From the NCBI RefSeq assembly GCF_024714495.1, contig NZ_JAMZMJ010000015.1:1-64000 (forward strand): DNA of 64,000 bases, given 5' to 3'. The notes beneath the pieces were generated by a model. The model worked only from the letters and a program-made list of their open reading frames with translations. It was not told where the DNA came from and did no database searches. The stretch comes from Marinoscillum pacificum. Its GTDB lineage: Bacteria > Bacteroidota > Bacteroidia > Cytophagales > Cyclobacteriaceae. Positions 17,778 to 27,500 of the stretch are shown here, in pieces; within the stretch, counting starts at the first letter, position 1, and every line of letters begins with the position of its first letter. Both the position numbers and the translations under genes were made by a program.

Positions 17778-18578
17778 ATGAAATTTCTTTTGAAGTCTTT
17801 GTTTGTTATCACATTCGGCATCTTGTCATTGAGTGCAAGTGCTCAGTTCTGGTTTGGGCCGAAAGGGGGCATCAATAGAAACGATTTTATTTATCAATCA
17901 GAGTCTTATTTAGATACATTCACAGTTAATCCAACGTACAGCTTTGAAATTGGAGGAACAATGATTTATCAAGCCAATGATATGTTCTCCGTCCAGACAG
18001 AATTGTATTACGAAAGAGAGAAAAGAAATGTGTCTGGTAAGCAGGAGGTAGGTGTTGGGTCTACTAGTCAGACAAAAAATTCGTTTTTATCAGCTCCGGC
18101 TTTGTTTAGAGTGAGTTTAGATTATGGTGCTACACATTACTATGTAAGTGGTGGTCCAAAGGTTCAAATGTGGCTTGGTGGCAAAGGAGAGATTGTAGAT
18201 GGAGACGGGGAATTTGTTGAACCGGAGAAAGTATGGGATCGTCTTGTTTTTAAACAATCTAAAAGTAACACTGCCGGTGGAGTATATGCTGTCCCTGAAG
18301 GAAATAGGATTCAATACGCTTTAGTAGCTGGGGGTGGAGTCTATTTCGATCTCTATTTTGGAGGTAGATTATTGATAGATTGTAAATACACATTCGGGCA
18401 TTCGAATATGGGATTTAATGATAATCAAGATTTTAAATTCATTGATTATACTGAGAATTTCAGATATCGCTCCAATACCCTTTCAATTACCATGGCTTAC
18501 CTTTTTGAGTATGATATGAAAGGTGCTAAAAAAGGCATGAGTACTATCAAAGCTAGTAATAAGAAAAAGAAGAAATAA
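17778..18578 (+). CDS. Outer-membrane beta-barrel protein (porin/PorT-like family)
   Basis: A 266-residue protein with a signal peptide (LSLSASAQ, cleavage near residue 22), then FWFGPKGGINRNDF, the usual opening of the Bacteroidota outer-membrane beta-barrel family. Alternating hydrophobic strands continue to residue ~250, and a lysine-rich tail (KKKKK) ends the protein. The tail is unusual, because barrels normally finish on an aromatic residue. These 8-10 strand barrels often have unknown roles; PorT, a T9SS component, has a related fold, but I see nothing that identifies this protein as PorT. The next gene starts 12 bp downstream on the same strand, so co-transcription is likely. Confidence 0.8.
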   Translation: MKFLLKSLFVITFGILSLSASAQFWFGPKGGINRNDFIYQSESYLDTFTVNPTYSFEIGGTMIYQANDMFSVQTELYYEREKRNVSGKQEVGVGSTSQTKNSFLSAPALFRVSLDYGATHYYVSGGPKVQMWLGGKGEIVDGDGEFVEPEKVWDRLVFKQSKSNTAGGVYAVPEGNRIQYALVAGGGVYFDLYFGGRLLIDCKYTFGHSNMGFNDNQDFKFIDYTENFRYRSNTLSITMAYLFEYDMKGAKKGMSTIKASNKKKKK

Positions 18579-18590
18579 GTTCTAATTTGA

Positions 18591-19493
18591 ATGTTCAAGG
18601 TTGCTTGGTCTTCTTTTTACAATCATCCATTACCTGAAGGCCATAGATTTCCAATGATCAAGTATGATTTGATCAAGGAGCAACTAATACTCGAAGGAAC
18701 ATTAAATGAGCTCGATTTTTTCGAACCAATTCCTGTTTCAGATGAGCTAATCTGTAGAACACACGATAAGACTTATCTGAAAAACCTTAAAAATCTCACT
18801 TTATCTAACAAGGAAATTCGAAAAACAGGTTTCCCCTTAAGTCTGGACCTTGTAAAAAGGGAAATTCTTATTGCCGGTGGCACTGTAATGTGCTGTGATT
18901 TTGCTCTGGATGGCGGCGTTTCTATGAACGTGGCAGGAGGAACACATCATGCTTATCATGACTATGGGGAAGGTTTTTGTTTGTTGAATGATCAGGCAAT
19001 TGCAGCTAATTACCTGCTGAATGCAGGCAAGGCGAAGAAAATTTTAATCGTTGATTTGGATGTTCATCAAGGGAACGGAACGGCCATCTTATTTGCTGAT
19101 AATCCCAATGTAATTACTCTAAGTTTTCATGGAGCTAAGAATTATCCTTTTAAAAAGGAAGTCTCAGATTATGATGTTGCATTTGATGATGACGTAGGTG
19201 ATGAGATATACCTTGAATTGTTAGAAGTAACATTGATGAATATTTATCATAAGGAATCTCCAGACTTCATTTTTTATCAAAGTGGTGTAGATGCTTTGAT
19301 GGAGGATAAACTTGGTAGACTGAGTATGACTGTGCAAGGGTTGAAGGCCAGAGATGAAATGGTTCTTGGTTTTTGTTATAGATACGGTTTACCTGTTGTT
19401 GTGTGTATGGGAGGTGGTTATTCTAATAGTCTTTATCAAATTGTGGAAGCCCATTCGAATACCTTTCGGGTTGCTGCGGAGCTATATTGCTGA
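18591..19493 (+). CDS. Histone deacetylase-fold (class IV/AcuC-like) amidohydrolase
   Basis: A 300-residue single-domain protein of the arginase/deacetylase superfamily. The opening HRFPMIKY (18-25) is typical of the small class IV/bacterial HDAC-like group. Catalytic features are all present: His-His at 119-120 in GGTHHA, the zinc ligands Asp157 and His159 in DLDVHQGNGT, Asp234 in SGVDAL, and the transition-state Tyr277 in GGGYS. It should remove acyl groups from lysine, a small amine or acetylated metabolites in the cytoplasm; the substrate cannot be told from sequence. It follows the beta-barrel gene by 12 bp, and this pairing has no obvious functional logic. The fold and an active centre are near certain. 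Confidence 0.94.
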   Translation: MFKVAWSSFYNHPLPEGHRFPMIKYDLIKEQLILEGTLNELDFFEPIPVSDELICRTHDKTYLKNLKNLTLSNKEIRKTGFPLSLDLVKREILIAGGTVMCCDFALDGGVSMNVAGGTHHAYHDYGEGFCLLNDQAIAANYLLNAGKAKKILIVDLDVHQGNGTAILFADNPNVITLSFHGAKNYPFKKEVSDYDVAFDDDVGDEIYLELLEVTLMNIYHKESPDFIFYQSGVDALMEDKLGRLSMTVQGLKARDEMVLGFCYRYGLPVVVCMGGGYSNSLYQIVEAHSNTFRVAAELYC

Positions 19494-19714
19494 TCTAAAA
19501 ATTTTACAATTGTACCACATACGGTTGAAGATCGATTCGTCTAAGAAAATCGCGGTTTTGTCTATTATTTACTCTTATTGGTCTTACATTGAAAGAATTT
19601 ATCTAATTTTGACTCCTAGCCCTAGACAAGACATACTTGAAAAAATTAAATTTCAAGGTTGAATACGATTGATATAATCGGTATTTTACAAATAGTTTTA
19701 AATTTTGCGCAACT

Positions 19715-22700
19715 GTGATCAAGTCTTTTCTAGCCTTTCTAGGTGGTGAACCTGGTGAGGAAAAACCCATGCTGTTATTGCTAGGTATGGGCTTCTTTAT
19801 GGGGATTTTCCTGGCTACTTACCAAATCGGGTCCGAAACGCTATTTTTGGATGTTCTTGGTGAGGAATATCTTGACGTAGCCTTTTTCACAGCTGGAGGT
19901 CTTGGCATTATATCTACACTACTATTCGTTTATCTTCAGAGACGGATTAGTTATTCAACTCTCATTGTATCTAATTTGTTTTTAATTTTTGCATTCATGG
20001 CTCTAATGCGCGGAGCATTTGAATGGACAAATTATCAGGCATCTGAAGAAAAGTCCTTCGAAATTCTTCCTTTTATCATGTTTGTAATGATGGGGCCGAT
20101 CACAGCCATCATTATATTAGGATTTTGGGGAGTTTTTGGTAGAATCTTTGATTTAAGAGCATCTAAGCGAATTATTGGAGGTATTGATACAGGAGCACTA
20201 ACATCTACTATCATAGCGTTCTTTTCTATTCCGTTTATCACCAACTTGCCAATATTCAATGCTACTTATGATCTCTTATTTGTTTCAGCAATAGCATCCT
20301 TCGGTGTATTGTTTTTTACAATTTGGATTATCAAAGCTTTTAATATTGATAAGGTTACCAAGGTTGATGAAACAGAAGTTAAGCCACAAGAGATTAGTTT
20401 CTTTGACTTGATTAAAGACCCATATTTGCGATTAATGTCGCTCTTCCTAATCTTCTCGATGGGGGCGAGCAAGTTCGTGGATTACTCGTTTTATTCGGCC
20501 ACAGAAATCATGTATCCTGATGAGAAGGAATTAGCAGATTTCCTTTCATTCTTTAGTGCAACAGTGATGTTGATGTCTTTCTTTATTCAAAGTTTCATCA
20601 ACGATATTATAATTGGTCGTTTTGGATTGAAGGTAGCCTTAATGACAATGCCTCTAATCTTAATACTATTTACCATAGGGGGTATAGCTGCAGGACATTA
20701 TTATGGATATGAGGTGAAGTCTCAAGAGTTCATCTTTTTCTTCATGTTTACGGTTTGTGCAAAAGCATTTACTGCTTCCCTAAAAGATGCTTTGGAGAGT
20801 CCAGCTTTTAAGTTGTTTTTCCTTCCCATAGATATTAAAATCAGGTTTGATATTCAAACTCGTATTGAAGGGGTAGTCAATGAAATGGCGACATTGGTTG
20901 CAGGTGCAACACAAATAGCGTTAGGCCTATTGGTGTTCTTTAAATTGATCCATTATTCATACTTCGTACTGGGCTTAGCGGGAATGGTCGTTTTCTTATC
21001 AGGAAAGTTATTTGCTCAATATAAAATCACTCTAAAAAAGAAACTTGAGGAGCAGAAATCGCTGCTTTCTGAGGAAGAAACCAAGAATGAGAATACCACC
21101 TCTGCTGTATTGAATAGAGAATCAGAACGAAGAGATCCAGAGAAAATCATTAATGCCCTCAGAATCTTCGAAAAGCTAGAACCTATTCAATTTGAATTTA
21201 GGTTGTTAGATCTTTTAAATTCCAGATATGCACCAGTTAGAAAGTACGCCTATGAAAAATTGGAAAGTAAACTGGTATTTGAGGCACTGGAAATTATTAA
21301 GAAGGATTTCAAAACTGAAGGTGATGAAGATGTCTTGGTTGCAGCAAATAGTTGTATAGCAACTTTGGAAAAAGCTGCTCAGTTTGATGTGAATGATGTT
21401 TCTATCCGTCAACTAGTTCGTTCCACAGAGGCCAGAGATCGTATATACGGTGCTAGAATGCTTGTGGTAGCTCGCGAGGATAAATATTTAGCGTATGTGT
21501 TAGAGTTGCTTCGTGATATCAATTCAGAAGTGCGCATTGCTGCTATGATCACAGCAGGTAAAATTCGAAGACCTGAGCTTTGGCCAATTCTAGTAGAAAA
21601 CCTTCACCTCCCATCTTATGCTAATGCAGCAATGTCAGCTCTTGAGCATGTAGGTGAAGCAGCTTTTCATGCAATTGATACTTCATTCTACAAAACAGGA
21701 CAACATCACTCAAGCATGTTGCGGATAGCTCAGCTTTTGGGTAGGATAGGAGGTAAAAGCGGAAATGACTTGCTATGGAAAAAAGTTGAGTTTCCGAATA
21801 AGAGAATTGTTTCAGAAATCTTACTTGGTTTAAGCTTTAATGGCTTTGAAGCCAGGGACTTTCAAGCTGCTAGAATAAAGATTGCAATTGAGTCTGAAGT
21901 GTCTGATATCGCATGGAATATCAAGGCTCTATTGGATATTCCAGAAGAAAACGAAGTTGACCTGATGATTAGAGAATCATTCTCCGAAGAAGATCAGAAA
22001 AACTATAATAATATTTTCATGCTGCTCAGCATGATTTACGATCCTCAGAATGTTGCTCTAGTGCGTGAAAATATACTAATGGGTTCAACAGATAGTATCA
22101 CATTTGCAGTTGAGATGCTTGATATTTTTGTGGAGGAAGAGTTAAAGCCGAAGTTAATTCCAGTATTAGACGAGCTGAAGGTTGACGAAAGACTGGCTAG
22201 ATTATTAAACTATTTCCCACCAGAAGATTTCGAATCCTATTATGATTTATTACTTCAAATTATAAATAGAGATTATAACCGAATTGATAGATATACCAAG
22301 GCCTTGGCTATGTATCGAATTGCATCCATTGATGAAGCTGAAATATCCGATGATTTAATAGCCAATTTGTTTAATCCAGATGTCTTGTTGAAACAAACGG
22401 CTGCATTTACAATGTATCGTTTGAATCAAGAAGCCTATCATTATCATACCAAGAGGTTACAACCCTATCAGAAAAAGGAACTGGATAAAGCCATTTTGCC
22501 GCCAGTATTTAGAGAAGAGGGTGAAGACTACCATCAAAAATTACTTTTGATTGAGCGGGTTCTATTGTTGAAGGAGGTTCCCGAATTTAAGAAGGTTCCT
22601 GGTGAGTTGATAACTTACATCGCTGAGGTATTGGATGAAATTATAGTACAGGAAGGTACCACATTGGTAGATAGTGATGATACTGGTTCCATTCCTTGTT

Positions 22701-22984
22701 ATATAGTATTGGAAGGAGTTGTAGATATATATCAGAACGATCAGAAAGTAGAAGAGCGATCTCGCGCTGGACTGGTAGGTCATGAAAACTTGTTAGGTGA
22801 TAATCATTTTGATTATGTTGGATTAACAAGAGGTGCTTGCACATTGCTCGTTCTAAGAAAAGAAGAACTGATGGATTTGATGTCAAGGCATGTTGAAATT
22901 ATGGAAGCCTACCTTGATATATTGAATAGAGAAGTTGGTGAGGAAGAGGAAGAGTCTGTTTCTGATGTTTTATTAAGTTTTTAA
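19715..22984 (+). CDS. Polytopic transporter-like protein with HEAT repeats and cyclic-nucleotide-binding domain
   Basis: A 1089-residue fusion. Residues 1-430 hold about 10-12 hydrophobic segments resembling MFS/ATP-ADP-translocase (NTT) carriers. Residues ~460-880 are amphipathic helical HEAT-like repeats (for example VLELLRDINSEVRIAAMITA), and residues ~960-1075 form a cyclic-nucleotide-binding-like beta domain (YIVLEGVVDIYQ, then GHENLLGD and a TRGAC segment where the phosphate-binding cassette lies). NTT-like carriers fused to HEAT and cNMP domains are known in bacteria, but the substrate is often unproven. The start is GTG; a TAAATTTTG motif ends 8 bp before it, so the mRNA may be nearly leaderless. 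An ATG at codon 19 is less likely because it would cut into the first membrane segment. It heads a locus with TIR-like and STAND genes 40 bp downstream. Confidence 0.85.
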   Translation: MIKSFLAFLGGEPGEEKPMLLLLGMGFFMGIFLATYQIGSETLFLDVLGEEYLDVAFFTAGGLGIISTLLFVYLQRRISYSTLIVSNLFLIFAFMALMRGAFEWTNYQASEEKSFEILPFIMFVMMGPITAIIILGFWGVFGRIFDLRASKRIIGGIDTGALTSTIIAFFSIPFITNLPIFNATYDLLFVSAIASFGVLFFTIWIIKAFNIDKVTKVDETEVKPQEISFFDLIKDPYLRLMSLFLIFSMGASKFVDYSFYSATEIMYPDEKELADFLSFFSATVMLMSFFIQSFINDIIIGRFGLKVALMTMPLILILFTIGGIAAGHYYGYEVKSQEFIFFFMFTVCAKAFTASLKDALESPAFKLFFLPIDIKIRFDIQTRIEGVVNEMATLVAGATQIALGLLVFFKLIHYSYFVLGLAGMVVFLSGKLFAQYKITLKKKLEEQKSLLSEEETKNENTTSAVLNRESERRDPEKIINALRIFEKLEPIQFEFRLLDLLNSRYAPVRKYAYEKLESKLVFEALEIIKKDFKTEGDEDVLVAANSCIATLEKAAQFDVNDVSIRQLVRSTEARDRIYGARMLVVAREDKYLAYVLELLRDINSEVRIAAMITAGKIRRPELWPILVENLHLPSYANAAMSALEHVGEAAFHAIDTSFYKTGQHHSSMLRIAQLLGRIGGKSGNDLLWKKVEFPNKRIVSEILLGLSFNGFEARDFQAARIKIAIESEVSDIAWNIKALLDIPEENEVDLMIRESFSEEDQKNYNNIFMLLSMIYDPQNVALVRENILMGSTDSITFAVEMLDIFVEEELKPKLIPVLDELKVDERLARLLNYFPPEDFESYYDLLLQIINRDYNRIDRYTKALAMYRIASIDEAEISDDLIANLFNPDVLLKQTAAFTMYRLNQEAYHYHTKRLQPYQKKELDKAILPPVFREEGEDYHQKLLLIERVLLLKEVPEFKKVPGELITYIAEVLDEIIVQEGTTLVDSDDTGSIPCYIVLEGVVDIYQNDQKVEERSRAGLVGHENLLGDNHFDYVGLTRGACTLLVLRKEELMDLMSRHVEIMEAYLDILNREVGEEEEESVSDVLLSF

Positions 22985-23024
22985 AGCTTTAGAGCTTGAA
23001 GATATTGCCTAATCTAAAATTGAA

Positions 23025-24530
23025 ATGAAGTTTAACAAGGAGATACATTTATATTTCTCAGAGCTGGACAATGAACCATTAGAAGGTGTTATGAAGGGTT
23101 GGGTAACCAATTTTCATAAATTTCTGAGTACGTTGTTATCTCAAATTTCACGTGATACCGTTTCAGTGAAATTGATTTCAGAAGAGAATATAGATTCTAC
23201 TTCAATAGATGATACCGCAGTAGTAATTGCTATTTGTACCCCTGCGTTTACTGCAAGTCCTGAACTTACAGCTACATTAAATACATATGCAAAAAAGCTG
23301 AAAGGGAATAACTTGCTTTTAAGTGAAGGAATCGCTAGGATTTTTAAAGTTCATAAATCACCATTCAGTGAAGATGAGGCACTTCCTGAGTTAGAAGATG
23401 TAATTTCCTATGATTATTTCATGATTGACCCTTTGAGTGGTGATGCTCAGGAGTTTAGAAGGTTTTTTGGTAATGACGCTGAGCGATCCTACTGGATGAA
23501 ATTGGTAGATATGGCGTATGATATCAATCAAGTTCTTCAAGACAGTTCTACAGGGACTAAAACTGTTCAGGAGGAAGATATTCCAAGAGAAAAAACTGTT
23601 TATTTGGCAAGTACGGGGGTTGATATGGTGATTCAACGTGACATCATCAAAAGAGAACTTCTTAGACACGGTTATAAAGTATTGCCTCAGCATACGCTGC
23701 CAAAAGAAATTGGTCAATTGGAGACTCAGGTAGCTGAAGATTTACATAAATGCCGGTTGTCCATTCATTTAATTGGTGAGGATTACGGATATAAACCTAA
23801 AGGCTCTGAAATTTCGGTTGTAGATATTCAGAACAGAATTGCTTCAAACCATACTTATGATATGGTTGATTATAATAAAACAGCTGATGAGGAGAAAGCT
23901 TTCAGTAGATTGATTTGGGTATCTCCAGATTTGAAGAATGTAACTGAAAGACAGAAAATTTTCATTGAAGATCTTAAGAGTGACGCGGCGGCCCTGGAAG
24001 AAGCTGAGGTTTTGCAGATACCACTTCAGGAATTGAAAAGCATCATTCGTGAGGAACTGGTGACCGGCGGACGTTTTAAACGAGAGCATCGTGAAATCGC
24101 TGGTTATGACAAAGAGCACAATTCTGGGGCTAAAATGATTTATTTAATCCAGGATAAAAGTGATATCAGAGATGCTAAACAGCTTAGAGAGTTTCTAGAA
24201 AATGCTGGATACAAAGTCGTTTTCCCAAGTTACAGTGGGGATTTGGTTGATATTAGATATATCCATCAGGAAAACCTAAGACGTTGCGATGCATCAATCA
24301 TTTATTTTGGAAATGCAAAAGAAGCGTGGATCAAAACCAAACTTCAAGATTTATTGAAAGCACCGGGGTTTGGCCGAGATAAGAAACTACTTGCAAAAGC
24401 GGTATACTTCGATGGGCCTAAACCTGTAGACCTGGATCATTTCGAAAGAAATAATGCCATGATTCTTGGCAACAATGGAGGTTTTAAACCTGAACACCTC
24501 AAACCATTTCTAACCAAACTAGAAAAGTAA
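23025..24530 (+). CDS. Three-module TIR-like protein partnered with a STAND NTPase
   Basis: A 501-residue cytoplasmic protein without a signal peptide. I see three alpha/beta modules of TIR/DUF4062-like type. Module 1 (about 1-110) has VVIAICTPAFTASPELTA. Module 2 (about 188-345) has KTVYLASTGVDMVIQRDIIK, HGYKVLPQHTLP and CRLSIHLIGEDYGYKPKG, followed by LIWVSPDL, a pattern I associate with TIR-like domains beside STAND ATPases. Module 3 (about 369-460) has KMIYLIQDKSDIRDAKQLRE, GYKVVFPS and RCDASIIYFGNA. Such domains act as protein-interaction modules or, in some families, NAD-degrading effectors; the catalytic glutamate cannot be assigned by eye. The stop codon overlaps the STAND gene start (TAATG), indicating coupled translation and a likely complex. 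Function in this organism unknown. Confidence 0.82.
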   Translation: MKFNKEIHLYFSELDNEPLEGVMKGWVTNFHKFLSTLLSQISRDTVSVKLISEENIDSTSIDDTAVVIAICTPAFTASPELTATLNTYAKKLKGNNLLLSEGIARIFKVHKSPFSEDEALPELEDVISYDYFMIDPLSGDAQEFRRFFGNDAERSYWMKLVDMAYDINQVLQDSSTGTKTVQEEDIPREKTVYLASTGVDMVIQRDIIKRELLRHGYKVLPQHTLPKEIGQLETQVAEDLHKCRLSIHLIGEDYGYKPKGSEISVVDIQNRIASNHTYDMVDYNKTADEEKAFSRLIWVSPDLKNVTERQKIFIEDLKSDAAALEEAEVLQIPLQELKSIIREELVTGGRFKREHREIAGYDKEHNSGAKMIYLIQDKSDIRDAKQLREFLENAGYKVVFPSYSGDLVDIRYIHQENLRRCDASIIYFGNAKEAWIKTKLQDLLKAPGFGRDKKLLAKAVYFDGPKPVDLDHFERNNAMILGNNGGFKPEHLKPFLTKLEK

Positions 24531-27500
24531 TGAGTGAAGAAAATCAAAATATAACCGAGCATCAGGATATCGTTGATATCTCTGAGTTGATTAATCCATT
24601 TCCAGGGTTACGTCCATTTGGAGTAGAGGAGAGTCACTTATTTTTTGGTCGTGAAGGTCAAAGTGATGAAGTATTAATCAAATTGGCTGAAAATAGGTTT
24701 GCAGCGATTCTAGGAGCATCTGGTTCTGGTAAATCTTCATTCATGTACTGCGGTTTAGTACCGAGTTTACTTGGCGGTTTCATGACCGATGCTGGCTCCA
24801 ACTGGAGAGTTGTTGTCGCAAGGCCTGGAGGTGGACCAATTGATAATCTAGCTGAAGCATTATTAATTAAGGACAGAACGTTTTCTGATTTGTCTGATGA
24901 GGACAAGTTGATCAGAAAAACGATCATTGGTACCGTATTAAGAAGTAGCTCCCTTGGTTTGGTCGAGGTAGTAAAGCAACTTAAAACGGAAAAAGGTCAA
25001 AACGTTCTGGTAGTTATTGACCAGTTTGAAGAGCTTTTCCGTTTCAGAAAACTGGAAGCTGCAACTTCTGATATGGACGAATCATCAGCATTCGTCAACT
25101 TGTTGTTGGAGGCAATTCATCAATACGATGAGCCGATCTATGTGGCATTGACCATGCGATCTGATTTTATTGGAGAATGCGCGAAATTCCCGGATCTAAC
25201 ACAAATGATTAATGATTCTCACTATTTGATTCCACAGATGACAAGGGATCAAAAGAGAATGGCTGTAGAAGGTCCGGTTGCCGTTGGTGGAGGTAAAATT
25301 GCTCCACGTTTGACACAGCAGCTATTAAATGACGTAGGAGATAATCCAGATCAACTACCAATTCTACAGCATGCTTTGATGCGTACCTGGTCTAACTGGG
25401 TTGATACAAGAAAGATTGGAGAGTTGATGGACTTAAGGCATTACAATGCCATTGGTACTCTCCGTGAAGCTTTATCTCAACACGCAAATGAAGCTTATGA
25501 CTCACTGAACAAGCGTGAGAAGGAAATATGTGAAGTGATGTTCAAGTCACTTACAGAAAGAGGTAATGAAAACCAAGGTATCCGTCGTCCTACGAAGTTG
25601 TCCACAATAGCAAATATTGCTGGAGTAACTGAAGATGAAGTAATACGGGTAGTAGATAAGTTCAGAGAGCCCGGGAGGTCATTGTTGATGCCTCCATATG
25701 GTGTCCAAATCAATTCTGATACGGTAATAGATATTTCTCATGAAAGTTTGATGAGAATTTGGGACCGTCTGAAAAGGTGGCTCGATGAAGAATCAAAAGC
25801 TTCGGAAATGTATATGAAGCTTTCTGAAGCAGCTGAGCGTTTTCAGGAGGGTAAGGCATCGCTTTGGAAAATGCCGGATTTACAGTTGGCGATTAACTGG
25901 AGAGAAGAGAACAGACCAACGTTGGTTTGGGGGCAGCGATATAACCCTGCTTTTGAGCGAACCATGGTATTCTTGGAGACCTCCGAGAAGGCTCACATTA
26001 CGGAACAAAAGAACAAAGAATTCCTTCAGAAACGTCAGGTACGCAGAATGCGGGTTACCGCGGTGGTACTAGGCTTGGCAACTTTGGTTTGTATATTCTT
26101 TGTGGTGTTAGCACAAATTAAGAGTAGCGATGCACAGAAAAATGCTGAGAGAGCACAAGAAGAGACAGAAAGAGCAAATAGGTTGTCCGATGAAGCCATT
26201 AAGGAAGCAGCAAGAGCAACTAGGGAAGAAGAAAAGGCCAATGATGCATTGAAAGTAGCTCAGGAAGCTAATAAAACGGCCGAAGAACAAAGGAAAAAGG
26301 CGGAGGCAAGTGCGGCTTATGCAACCATTCAAGCTCAAAAAGCGAAGGAAGCGCAACAAGTAGCGGAATCAGAAAAAGAAGCAGCGAATTTGGCGAGAGA
26401 TTCAGCTGAAGTGGCCCGACAAGATGCAATCCGTGCAAAGGAGCGAGCAGATAATTTAAGAATGCAGTCCATTGCACAATCCATGGCGATCAAAGCTAAT
26501 GGAATATCCGACAGAGAGTTAAGAGCTGTCGTTGCGAAACAAGCATATGATTACTTCCAGGAATATGGCGACCCAAATAAACCATACAACGGTGATATTT
26601 ATGCGGGTATTTTCAATGGTTTAAGTGGTGTGTTGGATTATTACACTGTTGATGAAGATGGTGAACGAATTTATCGCTCAAATGGGGATTCTGTCCTTCA
26701 TCAATACCATGGTCATTTACCTTATACCAATCAGTTTGGTCAGGAGAAAACAGTTGCGGTGAGATCCGTTGCGTTTTCACAAGACGGAGATAGAATGTAT
26801 TCGGCAGGAAGTGACGGTAGGTTGTTGATGTGGGATATGAGCAATGAGAAACGCACGTATAAGGAAATTTATAATCAGAGTCAGGTGAACCGTGTAGTAA
26901 ATATCAGTCCAAACGAGCGTTATCTGGCTTTGGGTACTAGCGATAATCACATCATCGTCGTTGATTTAAAAAATCTAGAAAGTGTACCGAAGAAAATAGA
27001 AGGGCACCTTGGTGGGACCATTTTTGATCTAGTCTTTTTAGACGATAATGAAACGTTTATTTCCACAGGAGCGGATAACAGAATATTACTTCATAGCATG
27101 AGTCAAACAGCTCCTAAGTTAATAACCCAGGCAAGGGCAATGTCTCTTGCGCTTTCTCCAGACAATAAAACGTTGGCTGCGGGTACTGATGAAGGTGAGG
27201 TGCTAATTTTTGACTTAGAAAGTGAAGACTTTAATGTTAGAACCATATATAGAAGGTCCAATGATGAAGTGAATCCTGTTCATGGCTTAGACTTTAGTCA
27301 CTCAGGTAATTTCCTTGCCTTTGGCGATGAAAATGGAGATGTATATATCTGGGATTTAGTGAATAAGAAAAAATGGGGACCAACATTATCCGGGTTTACT
27401 TCTGCCATTACTGATGTAGTATTCAGTCCAGATGATAATTTGCTTGTTGCCACTAGTAGAGATAAAACTGCAAGGATGTGGAATGTCACATCAACCAATA

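Noticed and set aside
19354-19662. A 102-codon plus-strand frame overlapping the end of the deacetylase gene
   Set aside because: Most of it overlaps the conserved C-terminal deacetylase region in another frame, and it lacks any family resemblance.
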